A stretch of DNA of 64,000 nt from Jeotgalicoccus coquinae (GTDB taxonomy: Bacteria; Bacillota; Bacilli; Staphylococcales; Salinicoccaceae), in assembly GCF_014207425.1 (NCBI RefSeq), contig NZ_JACHFF010000001.1:434001-498000 (forward strand), in the 5' to 3' direction. Made by a program: the position numbers and the translations under genes. Shown in pieces: positions 26,928 through 36,609 of the stretch. The notes beneath the pieces were generated by a model. The model did no database searches and was not told the DNA's origin. It saw nothing but the letters and a program-made list of their open reading frames with translations. Numbering within the stretch: the stretch's first letter is position 1; each line of letters opens with the position of its first letter.

Positions 26928-27890
26928 ATGAACTATATATTTTTAGCAGCGGCACTCGTGCTGACTGCAATACTGATACCGATTTTAATTCCATTATTAA
27001 AACGCATGAAATTTGGGCAGACAATCCGGGAAGAAGGTCCGGAAAGCCATTTAATTAAAACGGGAACACCGACGATGGGCGGACTGTCATTTATTTCAGT
27101 GACAATTATACTGTCTGTCATCGGACTATTGTTCGTTGATGATATTTACAAACTGCTCGTACTGATAATCGTAACAGTCGGTTTTGGACTTATTGGATTT
27201 ATCGATGATTACATTATCGTCGTTAAAAAAGATAACGCGGGGCTGTCTTCAAAACAGAAGTTTCTTGCACAGATTGCAGTCGCAGTTATTATCTTTATTA
27301 TAATGACGAACTGGATTCCATCCATCGAAGCAGGCATTCAGATTCCGGGTACGGGGCTGTTTATCCCGCTCGGCATATTCTTTGTCGTATGGATAGTATT
27401 CTGGCTTGTCGGCTTTTCAAACGCAGTGAACTTAACTGACGGTCTTGACGGACTGTCTACAGGTACATCGATTATTGCTTTCGGCGCGTTTCTTGTAATC
27501 AGTCTGGTTACAGGTGAAACGGAAGTGGCACTGTTCCTGTTTATATTAATCGGTTCACTGATTGGATTTTTAATTTACAATAAATATCCTGCCAAACTGT
27601 TTATGGGTGATACAGGTTCACTCGCACTTGGCGGTATTATTGCAACGGTTTCAATTCTGTTAAACAGCAGTCTGCTGCTGCTCGTTATCGGTATCGTGTT
27701 CGTTATTGAAACAGCGAGCGTTATGATGCAGGTTGCATCATATAAAACGACAGGTAAAAGAATCTTTAAGATGACGCCGATTCATCACCATTTCGAACTG
27801 TCGGGCTGGAATGAATGGAAAATAGTTATCGTCTTCTGGTCTGCCGGCCTGTTAGCGGGCATACTCGGTGTAATATTAGGAGTGATGTAA
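26928..27890 (+). CDS. mraY: Phospho-N-acetylmuramoyl-pentapeptide transferase MraY
   Basis: A 320-residue, ten-span enzyme that transfers phospho-MurNAc-pentapeptide to undecaprenyl phosphate, making lipid I. Signatures: TPTMGGLSFI near residue 45, FIDDYIIVVKKDNAGLSSKQK split around the DD motif, NLTDGLDGL near residue 166, MGDTGSLALGG and the IHHHFE loop. AGGAGG upstream. Confidence 0.97.
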   Translation: MNYIFLAAALVLTAILIPILIPLLKRMKFGQTIREEGPESHLIKTGTPTMGGLSFISVTIILSVIGLLFVDDIYKLLVLIIVTVGFGLIGFIDDYIIVVKKDNAGLSSKQKFLAQIAVAVIIFIIMTNWIPSIEAGIQIPGTGLFIPLGIFFVVWIVFWLVGFSNAVNLTDGLDGLSTGTSIIAFGAFLVISLVTGETEVALFLFILIGSLIGFLIYNKYPAKLFMGDTGSLALGGIIATVSILLNSSLLLLVIGIVFVIETASVMMQVASYKTTGKRIFKMTPIHHHFELSGWNEWKIVIVFWSAGLLAGILGVILGVM

Positions 27891-27891
27891 G

Positions 27892-29229
27892 ATGAAGCCA
27901 TTCAGCGGATACGAAAATAAAAATGTCATCGTACTCGGATATGGACGAAGCGGTAAAAGCGCAGTGAACGCACTGGTTAATCTGGGTGCAAACGTTACAC
28001 TGACAACGAATGAAGTGTTTTCCGACGGAGAAGCGGAACAGAAGTATAAGGCATGGGGTGTCGATATAGTCGACGGCCACCATCCGTCGAATCTTTTAAA
28101 CCGTGCTGATTTAATTGTTAAAAATCCGGGTATTCCTTACAGTATTCCATTTTTAAAAGAAGCAGAAGAACGGGAGATTCCGATTATTACGGAAGTTGAA
28201 ATTGCTCATCATGTGAGTGAAGCTCCAATTTATGCACTGACGGGCACGAACGGTAAAACGACATGTACGCACCTCCTCGGGGAGATGCTTGAGCATAGTG
28301 GCGGCAGTCCAATTTTATGCGGCAACATCGGCTATCCTGCAACAGACGCAGCGATGGAAGCGGGAGTGAGTGACACACTGCTGATGGAACTGTCTTCTTT
28401 CCAGCTGATGGGGATAAAAGAATTCCGGCCGAATATCGCAGTTATTACTAATATTTATGAAGCGCATCTTGATTACCACGGTTCAGTGGAAGAATACGTT
28501 CATGCGAAACTCGAAATATTTAAAAATATGACGGCACAGGATCTGCTGATTTTTAATAAAAAGCAGGCGCATATGCTTGAAGGTCTTAATATCAAATGCC
28601 GTATTCAGTACTTCGATTCGGATACAAAAGCAGATGCCTATACAGAAGACGGTAACTTTGTCGTATACGGTGAAGCGATTATGCCGATTAAAGACGTAGT
28701 GTTAAAAGGCGACCACAATATTGAAAATATACTTGCGACACTGCTTGTCGCCAAAGCACACGGCGTGGACAATAAAGCGATCAAACGCACGCTGACTACA
28801 TTCAGCGGTATTTCGCACAGACTTGAGCGACTCGGTTCAGTGGATGAAGTTGTTTATTATAATGACTCAAAAGCAACAAATAATCTGGCAACATCATTTG
28901 CACTGAAAAGCTTTGATACACCGGTAATCTGGCTCGCAGGCGGGCTCGACCGGGGACAGTCTGTGGATGAGCTCATGCAGTATGCAGGGCATGTGAAGCG
29001 TATTGTGACATTCGGAGAAACAGCACCGAAGTTCGAAGCACTTGCACAGAAACTGAGCATTCCGTCCGAGATAACGGAAAACCCGTTTACAGGCATTGAA
29101 CTGACACACCGGCATGCAGAACCCGGTGATACAGTATTGTTTTCACCTGCATGTGCAAGCTGGGACCAGTATAAAGACTACGAACGCCGCGGAGATCACT
29201 TTAAAGAAGGTTTCGCAAAGTTAAGTTAA
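27892..29229 (+). CDS. murD: UDP-N-acetylmuramoylalanine–D-glutamate ligase MurD
   Basis: A 445-residue ATP-dependent Mur ligase that adds D-Glu to UDP-MurNAc-Ala. N-terminal Rossmann-like domain (VLGYGRSGKSA), ATP site GTNGKTTCTHL near residue 119, central ELSSFQL, and the C-terminal YNDSKATN and WLAGGLDRG motifs. One base after mraY. Confidence 0.96.
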   Translation: MKPFSGYENKNVIVLGYGRSGKSAVNALVNLGANVTLTTNEVFSDGEAEQKYKAWGVDIVDGHHPSNLLNRADLIVKNPGIPYSIPFLKEAEEREIPIITEVEIAHHVSEAPIYALTGTNGKTTCTHLLGEMLEHSGGSPILCGNIGYPATDAAMEAGVSDTLLMELSSFQLMGIKEFRPNIAVITNIYEAHLDYHGSVEEYVHAKLEIFKNMTAQDLLIFNKKQAHMLEGLNIKCRIQYFDSDTKADAYTEDGNFVVYGEAIMPIKDVVLKGDHNIENILATLLVAKAHGVDNKAIKRTLTTFSGISHRLERLGSVDEVVYYNDSKATNNLATSFALKSFDTPVIWLAGGLDRGQSVDELMQYAGHVKRIVTFGETAPKFEALAQKLSIPSEITENPFTGIELTHRHAEPGDTVLFSPACASWDQYKDYERRGDHFKEGFAKLS

Positions 29230-29249
29230 CAGATCAGGAGGTATAGCCG

Positions 29250-30530
29250 ATGAAAAAAGATAAAGAAAATATCAATGACATAAAAGAAAAGTTAAAAAAG
29301 AGACGTCAGGATACTGAGTATGTCGGCTATACTGCAAAAACACCTGAACAGAAAAAGGATCGAGACAAAGAGCAGGACATTAAGAAAACTGCAGCAGAAC
29401 AAAAAAAACCGGCTGACAGCAACGAACAAAAAAAAGCAAAAAAGATATCAGTAAATAAAGAAGCTGATAAGAACAAAGCATCTAAGAATAAAGAACGGTC
29501 TGAAAAAACATCACCGCATGATGAACTGGCTTTAAAAATTGAACACTATAAAGATTTTGAAGAGAAGGCACCTGCTGACGAAAACAGTAAGAGCAAGAAC
29601 AAAAACAGCAGGAAAAAAGAGAAAATGCCGAAGGACAAAAAGCGTACCGGTAAAAAGACTCCGGCAGACGGAGCGGCAAATAAAGAAGGCAAGCCCGCTA
29701 AGGTAAAAAAGAAGTTTGAGTTTAAACGTATACATATGTATACCGGTATTGTTGTATTGCTCGTACTGCTGCTTGCGACGCTGCTGTGGTATGTATTTTC
29801 AAGTGCAAGTGACGTGAAGGAAATTAACTTTGAAGGCAACAGCCTGGTTACTGAAACAGAGCTTGAAGAACGTATCGGATTCAGTACAGGGGATAAGATG
29901 TTCAGTATTTCTGCAGGCAAAGCCGAAGAGAACGTGGAGCTGCTGCCTGTAATTGAAGAGGTTTCGGTAGAGCGCGACTGGCCGAATAATGTTACAGTTA
30001 ATGTTAATGAATATAAAGCTATTGCTTACATTAATAGTGAAGATCTTTATTTCCCGGTTCTTGAAAACAGCAGAATACAGCGCGGTTATCCAAGCGCTCC
30101 GAGAAATGCACCGATTATTTACAACTTCGAAGGCGAGGAATTCGATGCACTCGTTACAGCACTGAACGAAATTGAAGTCGATATACTGGCAAGTATTTCG
30201 GAAATATATTTCCGTCCGACGGATAATTCAATGCGCCGTATACACGTGTTTATGAATGATGGCCAGGAGATAGTTGCAGATTACGAAACATTTAGTGATA
30301 AAATGAATTACTATATCGGTATTCGTCAGGAAATCGGTGATGAAACTGGCGGTATTATAGATATGGAGGTAGGAACAAGCTATCTTCCGTACGACAGTGC
30401 CGATGCCCGTGAGATTAAAGATAATATTTATAATGAACCGTCACAGGTCGGTTATATCGAAGATATAAATGAGGCACTTGACGGTGTAAGATCAGCACTT
30501 GGTGACATTGACGGTGCTTCGGAGGAATAA
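29250..30530 (+). CDS. divIB: Cell division protein DivIB (FtsQ)
   Basis: A 426-residue bitopic protein. The cytoplasmic N-terminus is very long (about 165 residues) and dominated by Lys, Glu and Asp with low complexity. One span (about 168-190) leads to an extracellular POTRA domain (VKEINFEGNSLVTETELEER region) and a beta domain; the acidic tail ends in DGASEE. Partner of FtsL and DivIC. Such extended N-termini occur in staphylococcal DivIB. Confidence 0.92.
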   Translation: MKKDKENINDIKEKLKKRRQDTEYVGYTAKTPEQKKDRDKEQDIKKTAAEQKKPADSNEQKKAKKISVNKEADKNKASKNKERSEKTSPHDELALKIEHYKDFEEKAPADENSKSKNKNSRKKEKMPKDKKRTGKKTPADGAANKEGKPAKVKKKFEFKRIHMYTGIVVLLVLLLATLLWYVFSSASDVKEINFEGNSLVTETELEERIGFSTGDKMFSISAGKAEENVELLPVIEEVSVERDWPNNVTVNVNEYKAIAYINSEDLYFPVLENSRIQRGYPSAPRNAPIIYNFEGEEFDALVTALNEIEVDILASISEIYFRPTDNSMRRIHVFMNDGQEIVADYETFSDKMNYYIGIRQEIGDETGGIIDMEVGTSYLPYDSADAREIKDNIYNEPSQVGYIEDINEALDGVRSALGDIDGASEE

Positions 30531-30555
30531 AAACAGATAAAGTGAAACAAATCTT

Positions 30556-30586
30556 TTGAAATAGTTCACATTAATCAGAGTATAAT
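30556..30586 (+). promoter_or_regulatory. Candidate promoter of ftsA–ftsZ
   Basis: Perfect TATAAT (30581-30586) in the 104-base divIB–ftsA gap, with TTGAAA (30556-30561) 19 bases upstream. The spacing is long, but no better -35 exists. Confidence 0.5.
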
Positions 30587-30634
30587 GTAAACTAGAAATA
30601 GTATTATGAAAATGGCTGTGTAGGAGGCAATAAG

Positions 30635-32122
30635 GTGAAGGAACATTATTATGTTGCCCTTGATATCGGCTCGTCTAGTGTCAAAGTAGTGGTCGGGGAA
30701 AAATTTCACAATGGTGTGAATGTTATTGGGACCGGCCAAACCTTCACTGATGGGGTTTCTAAAGGGATGATCAACGATTTTGATCAGGCTAAAAATGCAA
30801 TTACAGATACAATTAAAAAAGCGAAAATCGCTTCAGGTGTAGATATTGACGAAGTGTTTGTGAAGATTCCAATTGCGGATACTCATATTCACTTTACAGA
30901 AGATGCAATTCGTTTCGGCGGAGAAGCGACGGAAATTACCGGTGAACATATCGAAGAACTGCTGGAAAATGTCCGCATGAACGATTCGGCGGGACAGTAC
31001 GAAACAGTCAGCGTTTATCCGGTTTCTTTTGTCGTAGACAGTCTGCACGAAGTGAACGACCCGAAAGATATGATCGCAGAAGAAAGCCTTGCAGTTAAGG
31101 CGGGTGTCGTTTCGGCTAACCGTACGCTGCTTATTAACATCGTTAAATGTGTTGAAGCAGCAGGCTTAACTATTTTAGATGTTTATTCTGATGCGGTGAA
31201 CTATCAGCATGTGCTGACAGACGCTGAAATTGAACTTGGTGCTGTTGTCATCGATATGGGTCTGGACTTAACCCAGTTTGCATATTACGAACGCGGTTCT
31301 TTAAAATATGCTAACAGCGTGGGTATTGCCGGACGCGATATTACGCTCGACTTAGTCGATGAGTTTAATACATCATACGATGAAGCTGACCAGGCTAAAG
31401 AACAGTACGGTCATGCATTCTTCGATCTTGCAAGCGATGAAGAGAAAATGATGCTTGCACAGAACGATTCCGGCCAGCCGGCTGAAGTGACTTCGAAAGA
31501 TCTTGCAGATGTTATCGAGCTCGTAGTGGAAGACGCATTTATGGCAGTCTTTGAAGACCTTGCGAAGAACGGTATCAACAATGTGCAGGGCGGTTTTGTC
31601 CTGACAGGCGGTTCTGCAAACATCCGCGGCATCAAAGAACTGATGCAGGATCTTGTCGCTGAAAAAGTAAGAGTTCATATTCCGAATCAGATGGGTGCCA
31701 GAAAACCTGAATTTACAAGCGCTATCTCAGTGCTGTCAAGCGGAATTATGTTTGATGAGTTACTGGAATATGTTACAATTGATAATTATGATGACTATCC
31801 GGAAACAGATTCACAAAATGCTGTGAATGATGACCAGGAAGCACAGCCTGCAAACTTCTTTACAGGATTATTTGCAAAACGTAAAGAAGAGAATGAGCTT
31901 CAGGTTAACCGCGATGAAGATTCATACGAAGATGATTACAATTATCCTGATGAAGACAGTGTTGAAGAATCACAGGCTGATGAAGATGCTGCTGATGATG
32001 AATACGAGGATTACGCTGATGATGACGCCGAAATACGTTCTGAACGTCCTGAACAGGAACCTAAAGAGCAAGGCGATCTAGGTACGAAGTTTAAGAAAAT
32101 ATTTAAAAATCTATTTGAGTAG
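30635..32122 (+). CDS. ftsA: Cell division protein FtsA
   Basis: A 495-residue actin-fold ATPase that tethers FtsZ to the membrane. Phosphate loop ALDIGSSSVKVVVG at the start, second phosphate motif VIDMGLDLT near residue 206, and GGFVLTGGSANI near residue 325. The last 85 residues are a strongly acidic linker (many Asp, Glu, Tyr) ending in GTKFKKIFKNLFE, the amphipathic membrane helix. Longer than Bacillus FtsA (about 440) because of this linker. GTG start behind TAGGAGG. Confidence 0.95.
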   Translation: MKEHYYVALDIGSSSVKVVVGEKFHNGVNVIGTGQTFTDGVSKGMINDFDQAKNAITDTIKKAKIASGVDIDEVFVKIPIADTHIHFTEDAIRFGGEATEITGEHIEELLENVRMNDSAGQYETVSVYPVSFVVDSLHEVNDPKDMIAEESLAVKAGVVSANRTLLINIVKCVEAAGLTILDVYSDAVNYQHVLTDAEIELGAVVIDMGLDLTQFAYYERGSLKYANSVGIAGRDITLDLVDEFNTSYDEADQAKEQYGHAFFDLASDEEKMMLAQNDSGQPAEVTSKDLADVIELVVEDAFMAVFEDLAKNGINNVQGGFVLTGGSANIRGIKELMQDLVAEKVRVHIPNQMGARKPEFTSAISVLSSGIMFDELLEYVTIDNYDDYPETDSQNAVNDDQEAQPANFFTGLFAKRKEENELQVNRDEDSYEDDYNYPDEDSVEESQADEDAADDEYEDYADDDAEIRSERPEQEPKEQGDLGTKFKKIFKNLFE

Positions 32123-32146
32123 AAGTACATTTGGGAGGAAAGATTA

Positions 32147-33328
32147 ATGTTAGAATTTGAACAAGGTTTTAACCACATGGCTACAATAAAAGTTATCGGT
32201 GTTGGCGGCGGCGGTAATAATGCCGTTAACCGCATGATCGAGGACGGAATGTCCAATGTTGAATTTATAGCTATTAACACTGATGGACAAGCACTTAACC
32301 TGTCAAAGGCTGAGTCAAGAATTCAAATTGGTGAAAAATTAACGCGCGGTTTAGGTGCAGGAGCTAACCCTGACATCGGTAAAAAAGCTGCAGAAGAATC
32401 ACGTGAACAAATCGAAGATGCTATCCAGGGTGCGGACATGGTGTTCGTTACGGCTGGTATGGGCGGCGGAACAGGTACGGGTGCTGCACCTGTAGTTGCT
32501 AAAATCGCTAAAGAAATGGGCGCACTTACTGTAGGTGTTGTTACACGTCCATTCGGCTTCGAAGGAAGAAAGAGACAAACACAAGCTGCTGCTGGTGTTG
32601 AACAGATGAAAGCCGCTGTTGATACTCTGATTATTATCCCAAATGATCGCTTATTAGATATCGTAGATAAATCTACTCCGATGATGGAAGCATTCAAAGA
32701 AGCAGATAACGTTCTGCGCCAGGGTGTACAGGGTATTTCTGACCTTATCGCTGTCAGCGGTGAAGTAAACCTCGACTTCGCAGACGTTAAAACTATTATG
32801 CAAAACCAGGGTTCTGCATTAATGGGTATCGGTATTTCAGCTGGCGAAAACCGCGCAGTTGAAGCAGCTAAGAAAGCAATCTCAAGCCCGCTGTTGGAAA
32901 CGTCAATCGTTGGCGCTCAGGGTGTTCTTATGAACATCACAGGCGGAGAATCACTGTCACTGTTTGAAGCACAGGAAGCAGCTGATATCGTTCAGGATGC
33001 AGCAGATGAAGATGTTAACATGATCTTCGGTACTGTAATCAACCCTGAACTTGAAGATGAAATTGTAATCACTGTTATTGCAACAGGATTTAATGAAAAA
33101 TCAGTTCAGCGTTCATCAGAAAGACCTGCTGAACAGACTGAACAGACACAAACGCGCGGCGGAGGCAGCAACTTTAACCAGCCGCCTGCATACAACTCAA
33201 GAGACATTGCTGAAGATGACGGATTCACTCGTGAGCCGGACAGATTCGATACACGTTCTCAGGAAGAACCGGATGTGCCGACTTTCCTTAAAGGGAACAG
33301 CTCCAGAAGAGAAAGACGCAGAAGATAA
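32147..33328 (+). CDS. ftsZ: Cell division protein FtsZ
   Basis: A 393-residue tubulin-like GTPase forming the Z ring. Nucleotide motifs: [13 protein letters not shown] near residue 18, the tubulin signature [13 protein letters not shown] near residue 105, and NLDFADV with the catalytic Asp in the T7 loop. A Gln/Thr-rich linker (about 320-375) leads to the binding peptide DVPTFLKG and an Arg-rich end. Shares a transcript with ftsA; hairpin downstream. Confidence 0.97.
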   Translation: MLEFEQGFNHMATIKVIGVGGGGNNAVNRMIEDGMSNVEFIAINTDGQALNLSKAESRIQIGEKLTRGLGAGANPDIGKKAAEESREQIEDAIQGADMVFVTAGMGGGTGTGAAPVVAKIAKEMGALTVGVVTRPFGFEGRKRQTQAAAGVEQMKAAVDTLIIIPNDRLLDIVDKSTPMMEAFKEADNVLRQGVQGISDLIAVSGEVNLDFADVKTIMQNQGSALMGIGISAGENRAVEAAKKAISSPLLETSIVGAQGVLMNITGGESLSLFEAQEAADIVQDAADEDVNMIFGTVINPELEDEIVITVIATGFNEKSVQRSSERPAEQTEQTQTRGGGSNFNQPPAYNSRDIAEDDGFTREPDRFDTRSQEEPDVPTFLKGNSSRRERRRR

Positions 33329-33350
33329 ATTTTTGCATTTTATATATATC

Positions 33351-33384
33351 GGAGATATTGGCGACCCAATATCTCCTTTATTTT
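33351..33384 (+). terminator. Terminator after ftsZ
   Basis: GGAGATATTGG, loop CGAC, CCAATATCTCC (11 pairs), then TTTATTTT. The interrupted T-run suggests partial readthrough into pgeF, which has no clear promoter of its own. Confidence 0.7.
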
Positions 33385-33400
33385 ATAGGTGGGAGATAAT

Positions 33401-34183
33401 TTGAAGAATAACAATTCATTTAAATTACATAAACATTTTGTCGGCGGAGTTTCAGACAATCTGACATTCGGGTACACAATGCGTCACGGCGGTCAAAGCT
33501 CATATCCGGAACACAGTTTTAATATGGCGCTCTATATCGGTGACGATGCAGAAAATGTACATGCTCATCAGGAACAGCTTGCAGAGGAAATCGGATTCCC
33601 TGTAAGTTCCTGGGTACTGCCGGTACAAAAACACGGCGGTAACATTAAAGAAGTCACGATTTCAGACTGCGGTACGAATATTAAAAAACTCGGCAGCAGA
33701 CTTAACGATGTGGATGGTTTATTTACATACGACCCGGGTGTTCTTTTAACGATGAATTATGCTGACTGCATTCCTGTATACGTTTACAGTGTCACAGATA
33801 CTTTTACAGGACTTGCGCATGCGGGCTGGAGAGGCACTGCTGAAAACATTGCAGCAAAATTAATTGACTGTTACAGGGGAAGTAAAGATGATCTGCGGGT
33901 CATTATCGGTGTCGGTATTAACCGTGACTATTATGAAGTCGACGATAAAGTGATTCATGCACTGCAGCCGCTGGAAGAAAGTTCTTATGAACAAACCGGC
34001 TCCGGCTGGCAGCTCGATTTAAAAGATGTTAATAAACATCAGGCTGAAGCTGTGGGCATTAATGAAAAACATATTAGTGTAACCGGTCTCGGCACAGAGT
34101 CGGATGAGTTTTTCTCGTTCCGTATGGAACAGGGGAAAACAGGCCGTGCACTGGCTTTTATTGGGAGGCGTAATAATGATTAA
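33401..34183 (+). CDS. pgeF: PgeF/YlmD multicopper-like purine nucleoside enzyme (DUF152)
   Basis: A 260-residue protein of the YfiH/LACC1 family, once called polyphenol oxidase; relatives act as purine nucleoside phosphorylase/adenosine deaminase and in E. coli remove mis-incorporated L-Ser from peptidoglycan precursors. Zinc/active-site motifs: QKHGGNI, NYADCIPVYV (Cys) and AHAGWRGT (His). TTG at 33401 has GGGAG 5 bases upstream, favoured over a GTG at 33389. Overlaps yggS by 8 bases. Confidence 0.88.
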   Translation: MKNNNSFKLHKHFVGGVSDNLTFGYTMRHGGQSSYPEHSFNMALYIGDDAENVHAHQEQLAEEIGFPVSSWVLPVQKHGGNIKEVTISDCGTNIKKLGSRLNDVDGLFTYDPGVLLTMNYADCIPVYVYSVTDTFTGLAHAGWRGTAENIAAKLIDCYRGSKDDLRVIIGVGINRDYYEVDDKVIHALQPLEESSYEQTGSGWQLDLKDVNKHQAEAVGINEKHISVTGLGTESDEFFSFRMEQGKTGRALAFIGRRNND

Positions 34184-34805
34184 GGAAAACTACGAACAGA
34201 TTAAAAATGAAGTCGGCGAAGACATTAATATTATCGCTGTGACTAAATATCATACTGTGGAAGAAACACTTAAAGCATATGAAGCAGGCGTCAGACATTT
34301 TGGGGAAAACCGTATTGAAGGATTTATCGAAAAACGTGCAGCATTGCCGGATGATGCAGAAGTGCATTTTATCGGTACGATGCAGTCGAGAAAAGTAAAA
34401 GACGTCATCGGTGAACTTCATTATCTGCATTCACTTGAGCGTGAAAGTGTAGCGAAAAAAATTGAACAGGCAGGTCAACATGTTGTAAACTGTTTTATAC
34501 AGGTGAATGTTTCCGACGAATCTTCAAAGCACGGTCTGAAACCGGATGAAGTTGAAGCATTTATTGGAAAACTGAAGGACTACAAGTATGTTAAAGTCAT
34601 CGGCTTAATGACCATGGCACCGCATACGGAGGACAGTTCAATTATTGAAAACACATTTGAAGGATTAAAAGAACTGCGTGATGAAATCGCAGCAGTTTAT
34701 CCTGATGTGACGGAACTTAGCATGGGTATGAGCAATGATTATCCGATCGCAGTAAAGCACGGTGCATCATACATACGTATCGGCAGTAAAATTATGGGGA
34801 GCTAG
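34176..34805 (+). CDS. ylmE: YggS family PLP-binding protein (PLP homeostasis)
   Basis: A 209-residue alanine-racemase-like TIM barrel that carries PLP and controls vitamin B6 and amino-acid balance. PLP lysine in AVTKYH near residue 24, then FGENRI, FIGTMQSRK, VNVSDESSKHG, and LSMGMSNDYPIAVKHG with IRIGSKIMG near the end. ATG at 34176 behind GGGAGG; the 24 codons before it lie in pgeF. Confidence 0.92.
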   Translation: MIKENYEQIKNEVGEDINIIAVTKYHTVEETLKAYEAGVRHFGENRIEGFIEKRAALPDDAEVHFIGTMQSRKVKDVIGELHYLHSLERESVAKKIEQAGQHVVNCFIQVNVSDESSKHGLKPDEVEAFIGKLKDYKYVKVIGLMTMAPHTEDSSIIENTFEGLKELRDEIAAVYPDVTELSMGMSNDYPIAVKHGASYIRIGSKIMGS

Positions 34806-34814
34806 GTGAGTAAA

Positions 34815-35396
34815 ATGGCTATTACTAAGTTTATAAAAGATTTATTTGTCGTTGAAGAAGAAGTTCCTGTAAATGATAAGAAGACAGAACAGACGAAAAC
34901 ACCGGCGAAAGTCACAAATCTGAATACGAATAAACAACCGAATAGCCGTCAAAAAGAGACGGCACCTAAAAAAGCAGCGCAAAGCGGCAGGAAACTTCCG
35001 CTCGGTAAACAGGGGACGGAAAAACCGGCAGCTCCAAAAGCACGAGTGCAGAACAAACAGCAGGAACAAAAGAAAACCAATCAACCACAAAACAGGGAGA
35101 GTCGAACAATGCCTGTAAATGACCAGAATACAAAAGTATGTCTATTTGAACCAAGAGTATTTGCAGAAACACAGGATATTGCCGATGAGCTGAAAAGTAA
35201 CCGGGCGGCACTGGTAAACCTGACTAAAATTGATTCAGTTCCAAAAAAGCGTATCGTGGACTTTTTAAGCGGAACAGTTTATGCTTTAGAAGGCGATATA
35301 CAAAAAGTAGGTGCGGACATTTTTCTCTGCACACCAAACAGTTTTGGTGTGGAAGGCGAAATCTCCGACAAAGAAGAGTTTTTCGATGAAATGTAA
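34815..35396 (+). CDS. sepF: Cell division protein SepF
   Basis: A 193-residue FtsZ-membrane linker. The N-terminal helix ([16 protein letters not shown]) binds membrane, a Lys/Gln/Pro-rich flexible linker covers about residues 17-100, and the DUF552 domain follows ([20 protein letters not shown] start, [14 protein letters not shown] core). The ATG at 34815 has AGGTGAG 5 bases upstream; the GTG at 34806 lies inside that site. The linker is long for the family. Confidence 0.9.
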   Translation: MAITKFIKDLFVVEEEVPVNDKKTEQTKTPAKVTNLNTNKQPNSRQKETAPKKAAQSGRKLPLGKQGTEKPAAPKARVQNKQQEQKKTNQPQNRESRTMPVNDQNTKVCLFEPRVFAETQDIADELKSNRAALVNLTKIDSVPKKRIVDFLSGTVYALEGDIQKVGADIFLCTPNSFGVEGEISDKEEFFDEM

Positions 35397-35407
35397 GGAG
35401 AGTTATT

Positions 35408-35713
35408 TTGGATAATTCATTAATTGGCACTATATTAATATACATCTGGCAGTTTTTTAACTTTGCATGGCCGATATTCACATGGGGATTAATTATTTAC
35501 ATATTGTCCTCGTGGTTCCCGGCATTGCGTGAATCATCTTTCGGCGAATTTCTGGGCAAAGTCTATGAACCGCTGCTCGAGCCGTTCAGACGTATGATTC
35601 CGCCTTTAGGCGGCGTCCTGGATTTATCACCGATAATTTTAATTATCATATTCAGCCTGTTCCAAAGAGGCATGAATGAAATATTCAGACTGATTCTTAA
35701 TCTGGTCGTATAA
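35408..35713 (+). CDS. ylmG: YggT family membrane protein (YlmG)
   Basis: A 101-residue protein with two spans (about 18-38 and 75-95) joined by a loop with the conserved stretch EPLLEPFRRMIPPLGG and DLSPII. TTG start behind AAGGAG. Always in the sepF–divIVA region in Bacillota; relatives affect membrane or division organisation. Exact role unknown. Confidence 0.9.
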   Translation: MDNSLIGTILIYIWQFFNFAWPIFTWGLIIYILSSWFPALRESSFGEFLGKVYEPLLEPFRRMIPPLGGVLDLSPIILIIIFSLFQRGMNEIFRLILNLVV

Positions 35714-35724
35714 ACAGGACTGAA

Positions 35725-35768
35725 AATCCGTACGTTAGATTCCTTTTGGAAGCGCTGGCGTACGGATT
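35725..35768. other. Structured hairpin between ylmG and ylmH
   Basis: AATCCGTACG and CGTACGGATT, ten perfect pairs, enclose a 24-base loop that holds a smaller TTCC-TTTT-GGAA hairpin. The tail (ATTATTTATT) is a poor U-run, so it may be a weak terminator, an RNA-processing site or a regulator of ylmH. Confidence 0.45.
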
Positions 35769-35813
35769 ATTTATTCCCGGATATTTTTATTATTTATTAA
35801 GGTGTGATTTTTT

Positions 35814-36599
35814 ATGACAGGTATATACCAGCATTTCAGGCCGGAAGAGCGGGAAATACTGACGATGTTGAACAGCAAGTTTGAACAGGCTTCAAATAAT
35901 TATTACGCAGTACTGACTGATTTTCTGAATCCGCGTGAACAAAAAATGATTGAAAGTTTAAGCGGGCAGTATCCGGATATAACCGTGCATTATTACGGCG
36001 GCGGGAATAACGGTGAACGGGAAAGACTTCGCGCGCTGCTTCTCCCTGAGTACTTTGACCATTCCGATGATGATTTTGAAATTACGGTATTTGAAGTGTC
36101 GTACCCCGATAAATTTGTTACGCTGTCGCACCGCAATCTGCTCGGTGCCATTATGAGCATTGGTGTGGACAGGGCAATTATCGGCGATATAGTAAACGGC
36201 GATAAAATTCAGTTCGCGGTCACTTCACCTTTTAAAGAACTGTTTAAGACAGAGCTCACAAAAATTAAAAATGCACCGCTTAAGTTGACTGAAATACCTC
36301 ACAGTGAGTTTATGGATGCAGACGTTAATATGAAGCCGGTTGCGATACTCAGTTCATCGTACCGTCTTGATTCAATCGTTTCACTCGTCTTAAAAGAGGG
36401 AAGAGCAAAGTCGAAAGAGCGGGTTGAAAAAGAGAAGGTCAAAGTGAATCATTCGATAGTCGATGAACCTTCGTTTATAATAGAAACCGGAGATATAATT
36501 TCGGTTCGCGGATTTGGCCGTTTTATCGTAACGGAACAGATTGCGGAAACGAAAAAAGGAAAATACCGGCTCGAAGTCATGATAGTAACTGATAATTGA
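35814..36599 (+). CDS. ylmH: YlmH S4-domain RNA-binding protein
   Basis: A 261-residue protein: N-terminal RNA-binding-like domain (MTGIYQHFRPEEREIL), a central domain around residues 80-150 (HRNLLGAIMSIGVDR), and a C-terminal S4 domain (about 185-250; SKERVEKEKVKVN, GDIISVRGFGRF). Recent Bacillus work links YlmH to ribosome-associated quality control as a partial substitute for RqcP; rqcH lies at 48860. ATG start. Confidence 0.9.
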   Translation: MTGIYQHFRPEEREILTMLNSKFEQASNNYYAVLTDFLNPREQKMIESLSGQYPDITVHYYGGGNNGERERLRALLLPEYFDHSDDDFEITVFEVSYPDKFVTLSHRNLLGAIMSIGVDRAIIGDIVNGDKIQFAVTSPFKELFKTELTKIKNAPLKLTEIPHSEFMDADVNMKPVAILSSSYRLDSIVSLVLKEGRAKSKERVEKEKVKVNHSIVDEPSFIIETGDIISVRGFGRFIVTEQIAETKKGKYRLEVMIVTDN

Positions 36600-36609
36600 G
36601 GTGAACGGA

